Shown here: one piece after another, positions 27,980 through 38,300 of the stretch | Position numbering within the stretch: position 1 is the stretch's first letter | Layout of the letters: the number at the start of each line of letters is the position of its first letter | Source of the DNA: Caldicellulosiruptor danielii | Lineage (GTDB): Bacteria; Bacillota; Thermoanaerobacteria; Caldicellulosiruptorales; Caldicellulosiruptoraceae | Length of the DNA: 64,000 nt | Direction of reading: 5' to 3' | Assembly: GCF_034343125.1 (NCBI RefSeq) | Contig: NZ_CP139957.1 | Location: 248,001-312,000, forward strand | Position numbers and translations under genes: made by a program | Notes under the pieces: generated by a model | What the model was told of the DNA's origin: nothing | The model's database searches: none | The model's input: only the letters and a program-made list of their open reading frames with translations

Positions 27980-28345
27980 TTGCTAAAATTTGACCCTAAT
28001 ATTCCGGTGTACTTGCAAATGATGGAGTTTTTAAAAAAGAAGATTGCCAGTGGTAAATTACAGCCGGGTGAAAAGCTTTCTTCTGTTCGGGAGATGGCAC
28101 AGATGTTTGGTGTTAATCCTAACACAGTTCAAAGGGTGATTCAAGAACTGGAAAGAGAAAATCTTATTTTTACAGAAAGAGGTATTGGAAACTTTGTAAC
28201 AAAGGATGAGAAGGTTATATCTAAGATGAGAGAAGAAATGGCTGCAAAAATGATAGAGGATTTTATCAGGTCGATGAATGATATTGGTTTTTCAGATAAG
28301 GAGATTATTGAACTTATTAAAAAGAAAATTGAGGAAGAGAGGTAG
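27980..28345 (+). CDS. GntR-family transcriptional regulator, YtrA subfamily
   Basis: Predicted 121 residues from TTG 27980 (GGGGG 7 bases upstream); earlier in-frame codons lie inside the promoter. Winged helix-turn-helix at residues ~5-75 (PVYLQMMEFLKKKI, LSSVREMAQMFGVNPNTVQRVIQELERENLI) and a short helical dimerisation tail, the layout of YtrA regulators. These repress ABC-transporter operons induced by cell-wall antibiotics. First gene of the operon with the ATPase and permeases that follow. Likely autoregulated through the inverted repeat at 27934-27963, with a second site at 31696. Confidence 0.88.
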   Translation: MLKFDPNIPVYLQMMEFLKKKIASGKLQPGEKLSSVREMAQMFGVNPNTVQRVIQELERENLIFTERGIGNFVTKDEKVISKMREEMAAKMIEDFIRSMNDIGFSDKEIIELIKKKIEEER

Positions 28346-28352
28346 ATGCAAA

Positions 28353-29060
28353 GTGCTTCTTGAGGTCAGAAACGTAACAAAATGGTACGGTTCAAAAAAG
28401 AAAATAGCATTGGAAAATGTCAGTTTTTCGTTGGACAAAGGTAAAATTGTGGGGCTGGTAGGCGAAAATGGAGCAGGCAAGACAACTCTTTTAAAGCTCA
28501 TTGCGGGGTTTGTTCAGCCAAGCATTGGAGAGATTTTAATTGAAGGCAAGAAAGTTGGGCTTTTGACAAGAAAATTTGTTGCTTTTTTGCCTGATACCAT
28601 CATGTTTGAAAAGTGGATGAGGGTATCTGATGCCATTGAGTTTTTTAAAGATTTTTATGATGATTTTGATATTTCAAAGGCACATAATCTTATAGAAAAG
28701 TTAAAAATTAATCCCAAAGAAAAGATTCATCAGTTATCAAGGGGGAATATAGAAAAGTTATCTATTTCTTTGCTTTTCTCAAGGAATACAAAACTATATC
28801 TTTTAGATGAACCGCTGGCATATGTTGATCCTGTTTCAAGAGATTTTATCTTTGAGATGATATTGCAGAACATATCCGAAGAAAAAAGTATCATAATTTC
28901 AACTAACATAATATCTGAAATTGAACACATATTTGATGAAGTTATATTCCTGAATCACGGGAAAATACTTTATTATGGTTCAACAGAGAAAATAAGAGAA
29001 CAAGAAGGGCTTTCAATAAACCAGTTTTTTAAAGAGGTGCTCAAAAATGAGAATGCTTAA
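28353..29060 (+). CDS. ABC transporter ATP-binding protein (YtrB-like)
   Basis: Predicted 235 residues. Start taken as GTG 28353, 7 bases after the regulator stop; a longer frame overlaps the regulator. Walker A is GENGAGKTT, Walker B LYLLDEPLAYVD, H-loop region IISTNI. The signature is LSRGN rather than LSGGQ, and the H-loop histidine is replaced by asparagine, as in several GntR-linked YtrB-type ATPases. Partners are the two permeases immediately downstream; it overlaps the first by 14 bases. Confidence 0.88.
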   Translation: MLLEVRNVTKWYGSKKKIALENVSFSLDKGKIVGLVGENGAGKTTLLKLIAGFVQPSIGEILIEGKKVGLLTRKFVAFLPDTIMFEKWMRVSDAIEFFKDFYDDFDISKAHNLIEKLKINPKEKIHQLSRGNIEKLSISLLFSRNTKLYLLDEPLAYVDPVSRDFIFEMILQNISEEKSIIISTNIISEIEHIFDEVIFLNHGKILYYGSTEKIREQEGLSINQFFKEVLKNENA

Positions 29061-29799
29061 ATTGATAAAATACCAGATAAAAAGTCAAAAATCTTTCTAC
29101 ATTATATTTTTAATTGTTTTAAACATATTTGTGTTTTGTTTCTATCACTATGGGAATGAGATTGGTCCGAAAAACAATTCAGCTGTTGAAAATTTTCTTG
29201 GGGGAGTTGCGCTTTCTTATCTTCTTGCAACACTATCACTGCTTATACTTCACATAGTCATGCATTTTAAGCTTCTCTCAAGCGGAAAAAAATATTTGAT
29301 TTTTGGCTCTTCAAATGCAAGTGCAGAAAGCATCTTTTTTGCAAGAATAGTAAATTATGTTTTGGACTTAATGTTTACCAAAGCTTATCTACTATTGCTT
29401 TTATTTGCAATGAATATGGTAGATGAAAGGCTTTGCTGTAAATATTGGTGGTGGATTTTATTTTTTAACAAACATTCAGATATTAAAACTAATTTTGGGG
29501 TTGTTCTGATTGATTTATCTTTTGTTGCTTCTCTAAATCTTTGGATGTACCTTGGTATAGTATTTATGTGTTGGAATAACAGACATCGTGATAATATTGT
29601 AGATACAGTTATGAATATACTTGCAGTTTATTTAATCATCATATCAGGTTTTACTGGTAGTGGACCAATTAATATGATTCAAAGAGTTATTCATTCGAGC
29701 TCTTTGCTAAATATTACAGTTGTAGCATTTACGTTTATTGTAATTGTTCTTTATGCCAAGAGTTCCATTTCACGCATGAAAAACAGAATGGATTTGTAA
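29047..29799 (+). CDS. ABC-2-type permease subunit
   Basis: Predicted 250 residues, six predicted membrane helices (IIFLIVLNIFVFCFY near residue 19; later VALSYLLATLSLLILHIVM and VVAFTFIVIVLYA). It overlaps the ATPase gene by 14 bases. It shares the motif SGKKYLIFGSSNASAESIFFARIVNYVLDL with the next gene (NKKYLIFGSSKLQGIQIVLGRMVLVLLDL), so the two are paralogues that probably form the heterodimeric membrane part of one exporter. Confidence 0.8.
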   Translation: MRMLKLIKYQIKSQKSFYIIFLIVLNIFVFCFYHYGNEIGPKNNSAVENFLGGVALSYLLATLSLLILHIVMHFKLLSSGKKYLIFGSSNASAESIFFARIVNYVLDLMFTKAYLLLLLFAMNMVDERLCCKYWWWILFFNKHSDIKTNFGVVLIDLSFVASLNLWMYLGIVFMCWNNRHRDNIVDTVMNILAVYLIIISGFTGSGPINMIQRVIHSSSLLNITVVAFTFIVIVLYAKSSISRMKNRMDL

Positions 29800-29810
29800 A
29801 AGGAAGGGTG

Positions 29811-30563
29811 ATGAAAGTGTTTTTGAGATATCTAAGATATGATCTTATAAAACGAAAAAGAGATGCTATTTACTGGGTAGTTTTGGGTTCTATTACTGGA
29901 TTTTTTGCAACTAATTATTTCAATAATAAAAACGTTGAAATAGGACTGGCAGCAATACTTTCAATTTTGACAGCATTTATATACACCCTGGTTGAATATT
30001 CTTCAATTTTTAATTCAAATAAGAAATATTTAATTTTCGGCTCATCAAAACTTCAGGGAATTCAAATAGTTCTGGGGAGAATGGTTCTGGTTTTACTGGA
30101 TTTGCTGGTATATTTTACTTCATTTGTAATCATGGAAATTTTGCTGAATATAATTTTCAGGCACGCAGTTCAAAGCTTTGTTTTGCTCGGTGCTGCAAAG
30201 TTATTGTTAAAAGTATTTGCTTCATTTAAACATTTTCGAACCTTTTTGCTTTTTGTAACATCATTCTTTTTGGCATATACATTTATTTTAATGGTAATAA
30301 CCATGTTTAATACAATCTTAAAGAAGCTCAATATATGGCTTGGACGATTGGTTGGTGCTATATTGGTAGTATTTGCCTCTGGAGTTTTAATATATTCAAT
30401 AGCAAATCCTTTTGTTGATGCATTCATTATTCCTGAGCTGAAGAAGTTAAATGGGTTAAAAGATAGTTTGTTATTTTGGAGTGCTCTGGGTTTGCACGTT
30501 TTGGTAACTGCGGTTATTATTCTGGCATGTGCCAGGCTTATTGATAGAAAATTGAATCTATAA
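29811..30563 (+). CDS. ABC-2-type permease subunit (paralogue of the previous gene)
   Basis: Predicted 250 residues from ATG 29811 (AGGAAGG upstream; GTG 29808 would leave no spacing). Six predicted membrane helices. The cytoplasmic motif KKYLIFGSS is shared with the preceding permease. With the YtrB-like ATPase it completes an exporter under GntR control; the substrate is unknown, though cell-envelope-active peptides are typical for such operons. Confidence 0.8.
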   Translation: MKVFLRYLRYDLIKRKRDAIYWVVLGSITGFFATNYFNNKNVEIGLAAILSILTAFIYTLVEYSSIFNSNKKYLIFGSSKLQGIQIVLGRMVLVLLDLLVYFTSFVIMEILLNIIFRHAVQSFVLLGAAKLLLKVFASFKHFRTFLLFVTSFFLAYTFILMVITMFNTILKKLNIWLGRLVGAILVVFASGVLIYSIANPFVDAFIIPELKKLNGLKDSLLFWSALGLHVLVTAVIILACARLIDRKLNL

Positions 30564-30587
30564 TGAACGTGGAGGTGTATTTTAAAA

Positions 30588-30830
30588 ATGTCAAAAGCAG
30601 TTGAGGTTATCTCTGTTTACAAAAAATATGGTAAGAAAGAGATTATTAAAGGGATTTCATTTGGAATTGAGGAGGGTGAAATTGTAGGATTTGTAGGACC
30701 AAATGGAGCTGGAAAGACTACCACAATAAAAATGATGACAGGGCTCATACGACCAACAGAGGGACAAATCAGGATTTTTGGTTATGATGTTGTTAAAGAC
30801 CATTTAAATAGGCGTTTGCAATATAGATGA
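30588..30830 (+). pseudogene. ABC transporter ATPase, truncated by MITE insertion
   Basis: Only 80 residues remain: strand region (AVEVISVYKKYGKKEIIKG), Walker A GPNGAGKTTTIK and up to FGYDVVKDHLN. The frame then runs into the inverted end of the MITE-like element and stops at 30830. The helical domain, signature, Walker B and H-loop are gone and do not resume on the far side at 31189, so at least ~450-600 bases have been lost. Preceded by GGAGGTG. Non-functional as an ATPase. Confidence 0.85.
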
Positions 30831-31188
30831 AAATGTGAGTAATAAAATGGAAATGAAGTAATAAAGAACAAGGCAGTTGATAGGTAAGAGTATTTACAGA
30901 TGCCATTATATAGCCTTAAAGACAATAAAAGCATATACCAGATAAATGGTAAGTGATACTATATTCAAAAAAGGCAAAATTATCTTAAGCCCTTTTGAAA
31001 GTGATTGTTAAAGGGCTTTTAGATGAAGAAGGTTGTTTGTTTTGATTTTTGAACATTTTATCTTCCTCTTAATAGAAAGTATGTTTTATATAGATAAATT
31101 TTATACTATCTATGAGGAGGAAGGAAGACTTTTTTAAAAGTTTTGAAGAGCTTGATGACGCTCATCTTGAGCCTTTTTGCAAAAGGCT
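30809..31188 (-). mobile_element. MITE-like derivative of the window's IS, inverted
   Basis: 380 bases with the same ends as the complete element (TAGGCGTTTGCA at the left, GCAAAAGGCT at the right), in reverse orientation. It keeps the IS tail, the AAGCCCTTT/AAAGGGCTT hairpin (~30988-31020) and the transposase leader with AGGAGGAAG, but no transposase codons. No direct repeat flanks it (ATTTAAA on the left, AAAAATTAAA on the right), which fits an adjacent deletion that removed the rest of the ATPase gene. Confidence 0.85.
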
Positions 31189-31226
31189 AAAAATTAAATT
31201 TTAAAAGAAAGGAGAGTTGGCAAAAT

Positions 31227-31661
31227 ATGAAAAAGACTGTATATGTGTTTGCTTTTTTAGCAATTGTATATGAAATCTTTGTTGGGATGTTTTTGATGAT
31301 GAGAAAGGAAAATATTTCACTAAATGAATACTGGGGTTTTGTATTGTCAGTTTTGTTTGTTGTTTCTGCTTTGGGCTTGTTAAGTGGTATATTTGGTGGA
31401 GAAAAAATAGCAAGTATCCTGGCAGTTAATATTTTTGCAGTAATAATAATTAATATAATTTCTGCTATGTATGCACCTGTAATTTTAACCGAAGATGTTA
31501 AACAGAGATTGCTAAAAGAAGCAATGCAAAAAAATATAGAACTCAGTCTTGGTAACAATTTGGGCAATACAATATCTGGTATCATGCTTTATTCTGTAAT
31601 AATTGGGATTATGACGTTTTTGGGCTTTAAGATAAAAAATTTTTTGAGAAAAAGGACGTAA
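31227..31661 (+). CDS. small four-helix membrane protein, unknown function
   Basis: Predicted 144 residues, with AAAGGAGAG upstream. Four predicted membrane helices (VYVFAFLAIVYEIFVGMFLMM; WGFVLSVLFVVSALGLLSGIF; SILAVNIFAVIIINIISAMY; GIMLYSVIIGIMTFLGF). Not recognised. Lies between the MITE and the second GntR-type promoter, so it may be the surviving last gene of the first ABC operon. Confidence 0.7.
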   Translation: MKKTVYVFAFLAIVYEIFVGMFLMMRKENISLNEYWGFVLSVLFVVSALGLLSGIFGGEKIASILAVNIFAVIIINIISAMYAPVILTEDVKQRLLKEAMQKNIELSLGNNLGNTISGIMLYSVIIGIMTFLGFKIKNFLRKRT

Positions 31662-31676
31662 AGTGAAATCAATCTA

Positions 31677-31720
31677 TTGACTTTTTCTTTGTATCAGTGT
31701 ATTATTAAATTAGAACACTA
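31677..31720 (+). promoter_or_regulatory. second promoter with the same operator
   Basis: TTGACT (31677-31682), 17-base spacer, TATTAT (31700-31705). AGTGT (31696-31700) and ACACT (31715-31719) are 14 bases apart, exactly as at 27937-27960, and the interior ATTATTWAATTA is shared. Drives the adaptor/permease/ATPase genes starting at 31740. Confidence 0.8.
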
Positions 31721-31739
31721 AGATGGTGGTGGGGATATA

Positions 31740-33340
31740 ATGAGGCTTAAAAATAGTGTATTTTTAATTGGATTTATTACTGTTTGTATAATTGTATTAA
31801 TAGCAGTAAATTTATTTACAAAAAACATTAGCAAACAGCATGCTGAAAAGATAGAAGACAAAAATGTTGTAAAGGTTGAGAGAAAGAATCTTTTTGAAGA
31901 AATAACGTTGAGAGGTGTTGTTAATGCTAAAGAAAAACCAATATTTTCGCCTACCTCTGCAAAGGTTAAAAGTGTCTTAATAAAAGAGGGTGGTTATGTG
32001 AAAAAGAATGACTTAATTGCAGTTTTAGATGATGAAAAACTAAGGGTTGAAATTAAAAAAAAGAGCGAGAAAAACAAATTTTATACCATGATTTAGAAAA
32101 TTTATACACAAAACTAAAAGAATGTTCGGTATATTCGCTATATGATGGTCAGGTTACAGAGATATATGTGAAAGAAAGCGATATTGTTTCAAAAGGAAGT
32201 CCAATATGTAAAGTTGTGAAAACTGATGAAGTATACTTTACTGTGGCATTTCCCGCATGGCTTTTTGAAAATATAGATCAAGGACAGCAAATTAAAGTAA
32301 TCTTACCTGAACTTGAACAGGAAGCAATGGGATATGTTAGAGGAAAAAGTTCTGTCTTTTATACAAATGAGAATGGTTTTTTGGTATTTGATGTTGAAAT
32401 AGCTTTAAAAGGCGAGAATTTACCTGTTAAGACAAAGGCATACTGTATATTTGAACATAAAGGACAAAAGGTAAGAAGTTTAAATGAGGGAGTAGTTACA
32501 CTGGAAGAGAATATTATAAAATCAACAGCTGATGGTATTGTAAAAAGCATTAAAATTTCACGGTTTTCTAATATAACAAGAAAACAATTAGTAGTTGAAC
32601 TGCTGGATGATGAAATCTTAAAACAAATTGAAAACAAAAAAGCACAGATAGAACAAATTTCAGGAGAAATAAGTGAATGTAAAAATGAACTTAGAAAATT
32701 TTTAATAAGATCTCCATTAGAAGGTATTATAAGTAATATAAATATTGTTGAAGGTCAACTTATAAATGAAGGCGAGAAAATTGCGGTTATCTGGAATCCT
32801 CAAAATTTAGTATTTGAATCAAAAATTTCAGAGCTTGAACTAAACAGAGTTAAAAAAGGGCAAAAGGTGATTTTGCAATTTGAAATGCCCGGTAGAATTG
32901 GTGTCCAAGAAACAGTAAACGGCACAGTTGAATATATAGGTTTACAACCACTTGAAAAGGTTGAAGATGCCAACATAAGCTTTTATCCTATTAAGATTAG
33001 TTTCAAAAGTAGCAAATTTAAAAGAGGAATACATGGTACAGCTAAAATTATGGCTTTGGTAAAGCAAAACGCGCTTTGTATTCCTATAGAAGCGTTAAGA
33101 GAGGAAAATGGTAAATACTACGTATGGGTGAAAAAGCTCAATAATAAAAATACTTCAGAAATCCTAAAAGAAGATAGGATTGTTGATGAATACGGTTCAA
33201 AGGCAAGCTACTACAGGAATGCAGAAAAAAGAGATGTTGTTGTAGGAGAAAACAACAAGCAATATGTAGAGATTTTAAATGGGCTAAAAGAAGGTGAAGA
33301 AGTGGTCTTGCCTCAGGCATATGCAAATATTCAAAAGTAA
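31740..33340 (+). pseudogene. HlyD/YknX-type membrane-fusion adaptor, frameshifted at an A8 run
   Basis: Frame one (31740-32096) has an N-terminal membrane helix (VFLIGFITVCIIVLIAVNLF) and the first half of a biotinyl-lipoyl domain (VKSVLIKEGGYVKKNDLIAVLDDEKL). It then stops after KKKSEKNKFYTMI. The other frame continues from ~32057 as EREKQILYHDLENLYTKLKE, through SVYSLYDGQVTEIYVKESDIVSKGSPICKVV, to the beta-barrel and C-terminal domains ending at 33340. The change lies in A8G at 32054-32062; a -1 slip or one extra A restores a ~533-residue adaptor linking the MacB-type permease to the outside. Could be a real mutation, slippage-based expression or a sequencing error. Confidence 0.8.
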
Positions 33341-33361
33341 AGGTTGCGAAGGTGATCTTGA

Positions 33362-34558
33362 ATGGGGTATGTTAAGTTTCTGGAAGCATTTAAAATTGCG
33401 GCAAAGTCTTTGGTTTACAATAAGACAAGAACTTTTCTGAGTGTACTTGGGGTAATAATTGGAATATGTTCTATAATAGTTTCAGTTGGTCTTGTTCAGT
33501 CTGTCAGTATCAGTGTATCAAAACAATTAGAAGAAAGCGGACTTGACAGTTTGATTTTAATATTACAACGCGATGTGGATATAAATGAAATGTTCAGGTA
33601 TCTCAATGACAGTCAAAATTTATTAGTTGGAATAACTCCAAAAAAAACTTATTACACGGAGGTATTGTCGTCTGATGGGAAGAAATATAAATGTGAGGTT
33701 CTTTTATTAAAACCTTCTTCTTATGTTCTTGAGAATTTGAAGCTGGTGAAAGGTAGATTCTTAAGTAGTTTGGATGAAGAAAAGCTTAACAATGTCGCAG
33801 TTGTTTTCGAAAATCAAGTTGATAAATTATTCAATAGCAAAGATAATGTGCTTTTTAAAAAGTTATTTATAGGTGGAGAAGAATTTGAGGTTATTGGAAC
33901 TGTTGCAAAACAAAAACGCATGACAGATTTTTCAATAGGTACATCCTACTACGATATCAATATTATTATTCCATACAAAGTTGGCGAGAGTCTATTCAAT
34001 CTTGAAAAAAGTTCGAAAACATTTTTTATAAAAAGCATAAATTCAAAATATAACTCTCGAATAAAAGCATTATTAGAGAAATACCTACAAAGCAAAGGCT
34101 TGAACAAAGAAGATTATGGCATAATGGATGGTAGGGAACTTGTTCAGTCTGTGACAACAATTTCGTATCTGTTAAGTGGACTTTTGGGAGGGGTTGCAGC
34201 AGTTTCTCTAATTGTTAGCGGTATTGGCATAATGAATATCATTTTGGTTTCGGTAACAGAAAGAACAAAAGAAATAGGAATTAGAAAAGCTGTTGGTGCC
34301 AAAAGTAGTGATATACGGCTCCAGTTTTTAATAGAATCTTTGTTAATATCTTCTTTTGGATGTTTTATAGGAATTTTATTAGGACTTTCAATTGTATACG
34401 GAATTTTGCCAACTGTTTTGAACACCGAGGCTCATATTTCACCAATGTGGATAATAATTTCAATGGGGATATGCTATCTTATAGGATTATTTGCCAGCTG
34501 GACGCCGGCAGAAAGAGCATCACGGCTTGATCCTATTGTTGCTCTCAGGTATGAGTAA
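33362..34558 (+). CDS. MacB/FtsX-type ABC permease
   Basis: Predicted 398 residues. Four membrane helices: one near residues 25-50 (TFLSVLGVIIGICSIIVSVGLV), then three in the C-terminal FtsX domain (GVAAVSLIVSGIGIMNIILVSV, SLLISSFGCFIGILLGLSIVY, WIIISMGICYLIGLFASW). The large extracytoplasmic MacB-type domain lies between. TERTKEIGIRKAVGAK and the C-terminal PAERASRLDPIVALRYE are family hallmarks. Starts 21 bases after the adaptor gene, with the ATPase next. Such tripartite Firmicute systems export peptides or relay stress from antimicrobial peptides. Confidence 0.88.
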   Translation: MGYVKFLEAFKIAAKSLVYNKTRTFLSVLGVIIGICSIIVSVGLVQSVSISVSKQLEESGLDSLILILQRDVDINEMFRYLNDSQNLLVGITPKKTYYTEVLSSDGKKYKCEVLLLKPSSYVLENLKLVKGRFLSSLDEEKLNNVAVVFENQVDKLFNSKDNVLFKKLFIGGEEFEVIGTVAKQKRMTDFSIGTSYYDINIIIPYKVGESLFNLEKSSKTFFIKSINSKYNSRIKALLEKYLQSKGLNKEDYGIMDGRELVQSVTTISYLLSGLLGGVAAVSLIVSGIGIMNIILVSVTERTKEIGIRKAVGAKSSDIRLQFLIESLLISSFGCFIGILLGLSIVYGILPTVLNTEAHISPMWIIISMGICYLIGLFASWTPAERASRLDPIVALRYE

Positions 34559-34588
34559 AGGTTAAATAATAGGTGGTGGTTTTATAGT

Positions 34589-35266
34589 ATGATTGAACTT
34601 TACGAGATTTACAAAGTTTACAAAATGGGCAATGAAGATGTGTATGCTTTAAATAATGTGACACTGAAAATACTAAAAAATGAGTTTGTGGCAATTCTTG
34701 GACCGTCTGGTTCAGGAAAATCAACACTCATGAATATTATCGGCTGTCTTGACACACCAACATCTGGCACGTATCTCTTAGAGGGGAAAGAGGTTAATAA
34801 GCTTTCGGACAACCAGCTTGCTGAGATTCGAAACAGTAAAATAGGGTTTATATTTCAGCAGTTCAATCTAATCCCTCAGCTTACTGCATTAGAAAATGTA
34901 GAGCTTCCTCTGATTTACAAAGGAGTTAAAAAATCAGAAAGGCATAAGCTTGCGAAAGAAGCGCTTGAAAAAGTTGGACTTTCAAACAGACTCAATCATA
35001 GACCAAAGCAGCTGTCTGGTGGGCAGCAGCAGAGGGTTGCAATTGCAAGAGCACTTGTTACAAACCCGTCGGTAATTCTTGCAGATGAGCCAACAGGAAA
35101 CTTGGATTCAAAGTCAGGCAGCGAGATTATGCAAATTTTTGAACAACTTTATAACCAAGGCTGTACTATTGTATTGATTACACATGACATCTCCATTGCA
35201 TCTTATGCGAAAAGAATTATAAAAATACATGATGGGAAAATTGTTGAAGATTATAAAATTGCATGA
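34589..35266 (+). CDS. MacB/LolD-type ABC ATPase
   Basis: Predicted 225 residues with all motifs: Walker [11 protein letters not shown]-loop [21 protein letters not shown], signature [15 protein letters not shown], Walker [14 protein letters not shown]-loop VLITHD. The [11 protein letters not shown] and [11 protein letters not shown] segments place it in the MacB/LolD/FtsE group, matching the FtsX-type permease 30 bases upstream. Last gene of the second operator-controlled operon. Confidence 0.92.
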   Translation: MIELYEIYKVYKMGNEDVYALNNVTLKILKNEFVAILGPSGSGKSTLMNIIGCLDTPTSGTYLLEGKEVNKLSDNQLAEIRNSKIGFIFQQFNLIPQLTALENVELPLIYKGVKKSERHKLAKEALEKVGLSNRLNHRPKQLSGGQQQRVAIARALVTNPSVILADEPTGNLDSKSGSEIMQIFEQLYNQGCTIVLITHDISIASYAKRIIKIHDGKIVEDYKIA

Positions 35267-35307
35267 ATTTTTGCCTTTATTTTTAATTTGGTAAGGGGTG
35301 AGGGAAA

Positions 35308-38300
35308 ATGAATTATAGAAACAGACTCAGATTTATATTTTCGGTTATCTTTATTTTGATTCAAATTTTTACAATACAAAGTATAGATGCTCAGACAAAA
35401 GAATTATTATCCATAGATGTGTACAAACTTGCGGCAGAAAAACTGTCAAAATTAGGTATTATATCATCAAAGGATTATCTCAAACCAAGTAGTTATGTGA
35501 CACGGCAGGAGTTTGTTAGGGCTATTGCAAAAATTTCAAATGTAGAAGGGAAAATATTGAATCTGAGGGAATTTTCATACTGCATTGATGTAAAACCCAA
35601 TACTGAACTTTGTGGTTATGTAAATTGGGCAATTAGTAATAAGTATTTAAACATTTCAGCAAATGGAAAATTTAGACCATCTGAAGCAATTACATTCTCT
35701 CAAGCAATAACTGCATTGATTAGAATGCTAAATTATAATGATTCGGACTTACAGGGAATATGGCCCCAAAACTATATCAAAAAGGCTTCTGAACTTGGGC
35801 TTTTGAAAGATTTTGATGTCATGCCTGAGCAAAAGGTTACAAAATATAGCCTGGCTCTTATGTTATGTAAATTGCTTGAAACAAATGTAAAAGATACAAG
35901 TATAAAATTTTCCGAGTATGTTGGGCTTTACAAATCGTATGTTGTGCTTGATACTGGCAAAACATCATCAAAGCTTCTTTCAAATGAGGTTTTGACAGAT
36001 GGCGGTGTGCTTGTGAACACAACAAAAACCCAGCTTGAAGTTGGGAAAAAGTATATGCTTCAGGTTGATAGCAACAAAATCACAAAGTTGTTTGGCGTTG
36101 AGACCGACTCTTTCCAGATTATCAGTACAAAGGTTGATGGAAAGACTGTATATTACAAAGAAAGTGGAAAGACAAAATCAATAACTTTGCCATCTTCAGC
36201 AACATACTATTACAATGGCTCAAAACAAAGCTACGATGCAATAGAAAATGTTCTAAAACCGAACCAGAAAATAAGCTTTATATATTCTGAAGATAGAAGC
36301 AAAGTAGACTATATTGTAATTAAAGACATATATGCACCAGAAGTTTATGGAAACTACGATGAGGTACTGATTTTGGCGACTCCTAAAACATCATCGGCAC
36401 TGGATGCAAACCAGGTTCAGACAGACAAGGGAATATATTTTGTTGCACCTTCTATAAAACCTGAGAGCCTTGAAATTGGTACAAAGTATGGAGTGTATAT
36501 AAAAGATGACACAATCACAGTAGCTTTACAAAAAGTGTGGGTATCCGACAAGTTTACAATCACGAGTATAGATGATTACACACTTGATGCTGCTCAAAAC
36601 GACAAAACACAAAAGATTCAGCTGACAAGCAAGCCTTTGTATTACTATCAAGGGACAAAACAAAACTATGAGAATCTACCAAACATTTTAAAAGAAGGTC
36701 AGATACTCTATGTATCAAAAGACCCTGATACAGGCAAGGTTATGGCATATGTTATTCAAGACCCATACGGCAGTCAGTATGGAAACTACATTGAGGCAAT
36801 AGTTTTGCAAGATGCACTTTTAAATTCAAGCCTTGAGAACAACCAGGTACTTACCGACAAAGGTATCTTTTACCTTCCATCTGAAGATACAAAGCTTGAA
36901 ATAGGTGCAAAGTACGGACTTTATGTTAAAGACGATAAAATAACTCTTGTTGTAAAGAAATTGAATAACACTTTGCAGTATGAGGTAACAGATGTTGTCA
37001 GCGATACTAACGTCAAGCTAAAAGGTGCTAAAGGTCAGGAGAACATTATTCTACCTCAAAAGCCAACTTACTATTACAATGGAGCAAAGACAAACTACAC
37101 CGAGCTTAAAGATGTGCTAAAAGTTGGGCAAAAAATCTACTTTGGCTATGCAAAGGATGGAAGGACATGCGAATATGTTGTAATCCAAGACCCATATTCT
37201 TCTGAGTATGGCACATATACAGAAGTCATAGTAATGGCTGATAGCATTTCGTCGAGCAAGCTTGCAGCAGGTGAGGTTCTGACTGATAAGGGCATATATG
37301 TTGTGAGCAGAAGTGCAGGAAAGCTTTCTGTTGGAGCAAAGTATGGTGTGTATATCAAAAATGATACAATTACTAAGGTTGTGAAAAAGCTCAATAATAG
37401 CGATCAAGCAGAGATCACGGCAGTTGTTAGTGATACAAATGTAAGGCTCAAAAGAGGCAGCACTGAAAACACGATGTTTCTTCCTCAAAAACCCACGTAT
37501 TATTACAATGGCAATAAGCTTAGCTATGACCAGCTAAAGAGTATTCTCAAGACAGGTCAGAAGATCTACTTTGGTTACAACCAGTCAGGGAATTCTTATG
37601 AGTACGCAATCATCCAGGACCCATACTATGATGAATACGGAACATACATGGAAGTTATTGTGATGGGCACAAGCAAGGTAACAAAAGGTCTTGCAGAGGA
37701 TGAAGTTTTGACAGACAAGGGCATTTTGACCCTGCCATCAAACCAAAACATAAGCTTAGAGCTTGGCGCAAGATACGGACTTTATGTTGACTCAAATAAC
37801 AATATAACGTTTATATACAAAAAGTTCAACTCAACGGATGGCATGACAGTTGTATATGCTCTTGGAAGCAAGGTAACAGTTGATAAGGGCGGAACACAGG
37901 TTGAGATGAACCTGCCGCAGAACATAACCTACTATTATAACGGCACAAAGATTGACTACTCAACAGCTCTCCAGAAGATGCAAAGGGCAACATCGCTTGT
38001 GTTTGGAATGTCAACACAAAAACAGGGCAGATATGACTACTGTGTGATATTTGACCCGGTATACAGCAAACCCTACCTTGCAAACGAGCAAACTTTCCTG
38101 ACTTTAAAAGCAGGTGATCTGGATATAAGTGGTAGTAGTAAAGTTATAAAAGATGGTGATGTTGTTGATTACAGCTACATCCAGAAAAATGATGTTGTAT
38201 ATGCTGTGACAGACATCTGGGGTGGCAACAAGTTCATACTTGTTGTAGATGATAAGGTTGAAGGTTATATCAAAAGCTACCAGCCAACAAGGTTTACACC

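Noticed and set aside
37117..37488. Antisense frames within the SLH protein gene
   Set aside because: Composition and position reflect the repeat region on the other strand; no start signals.
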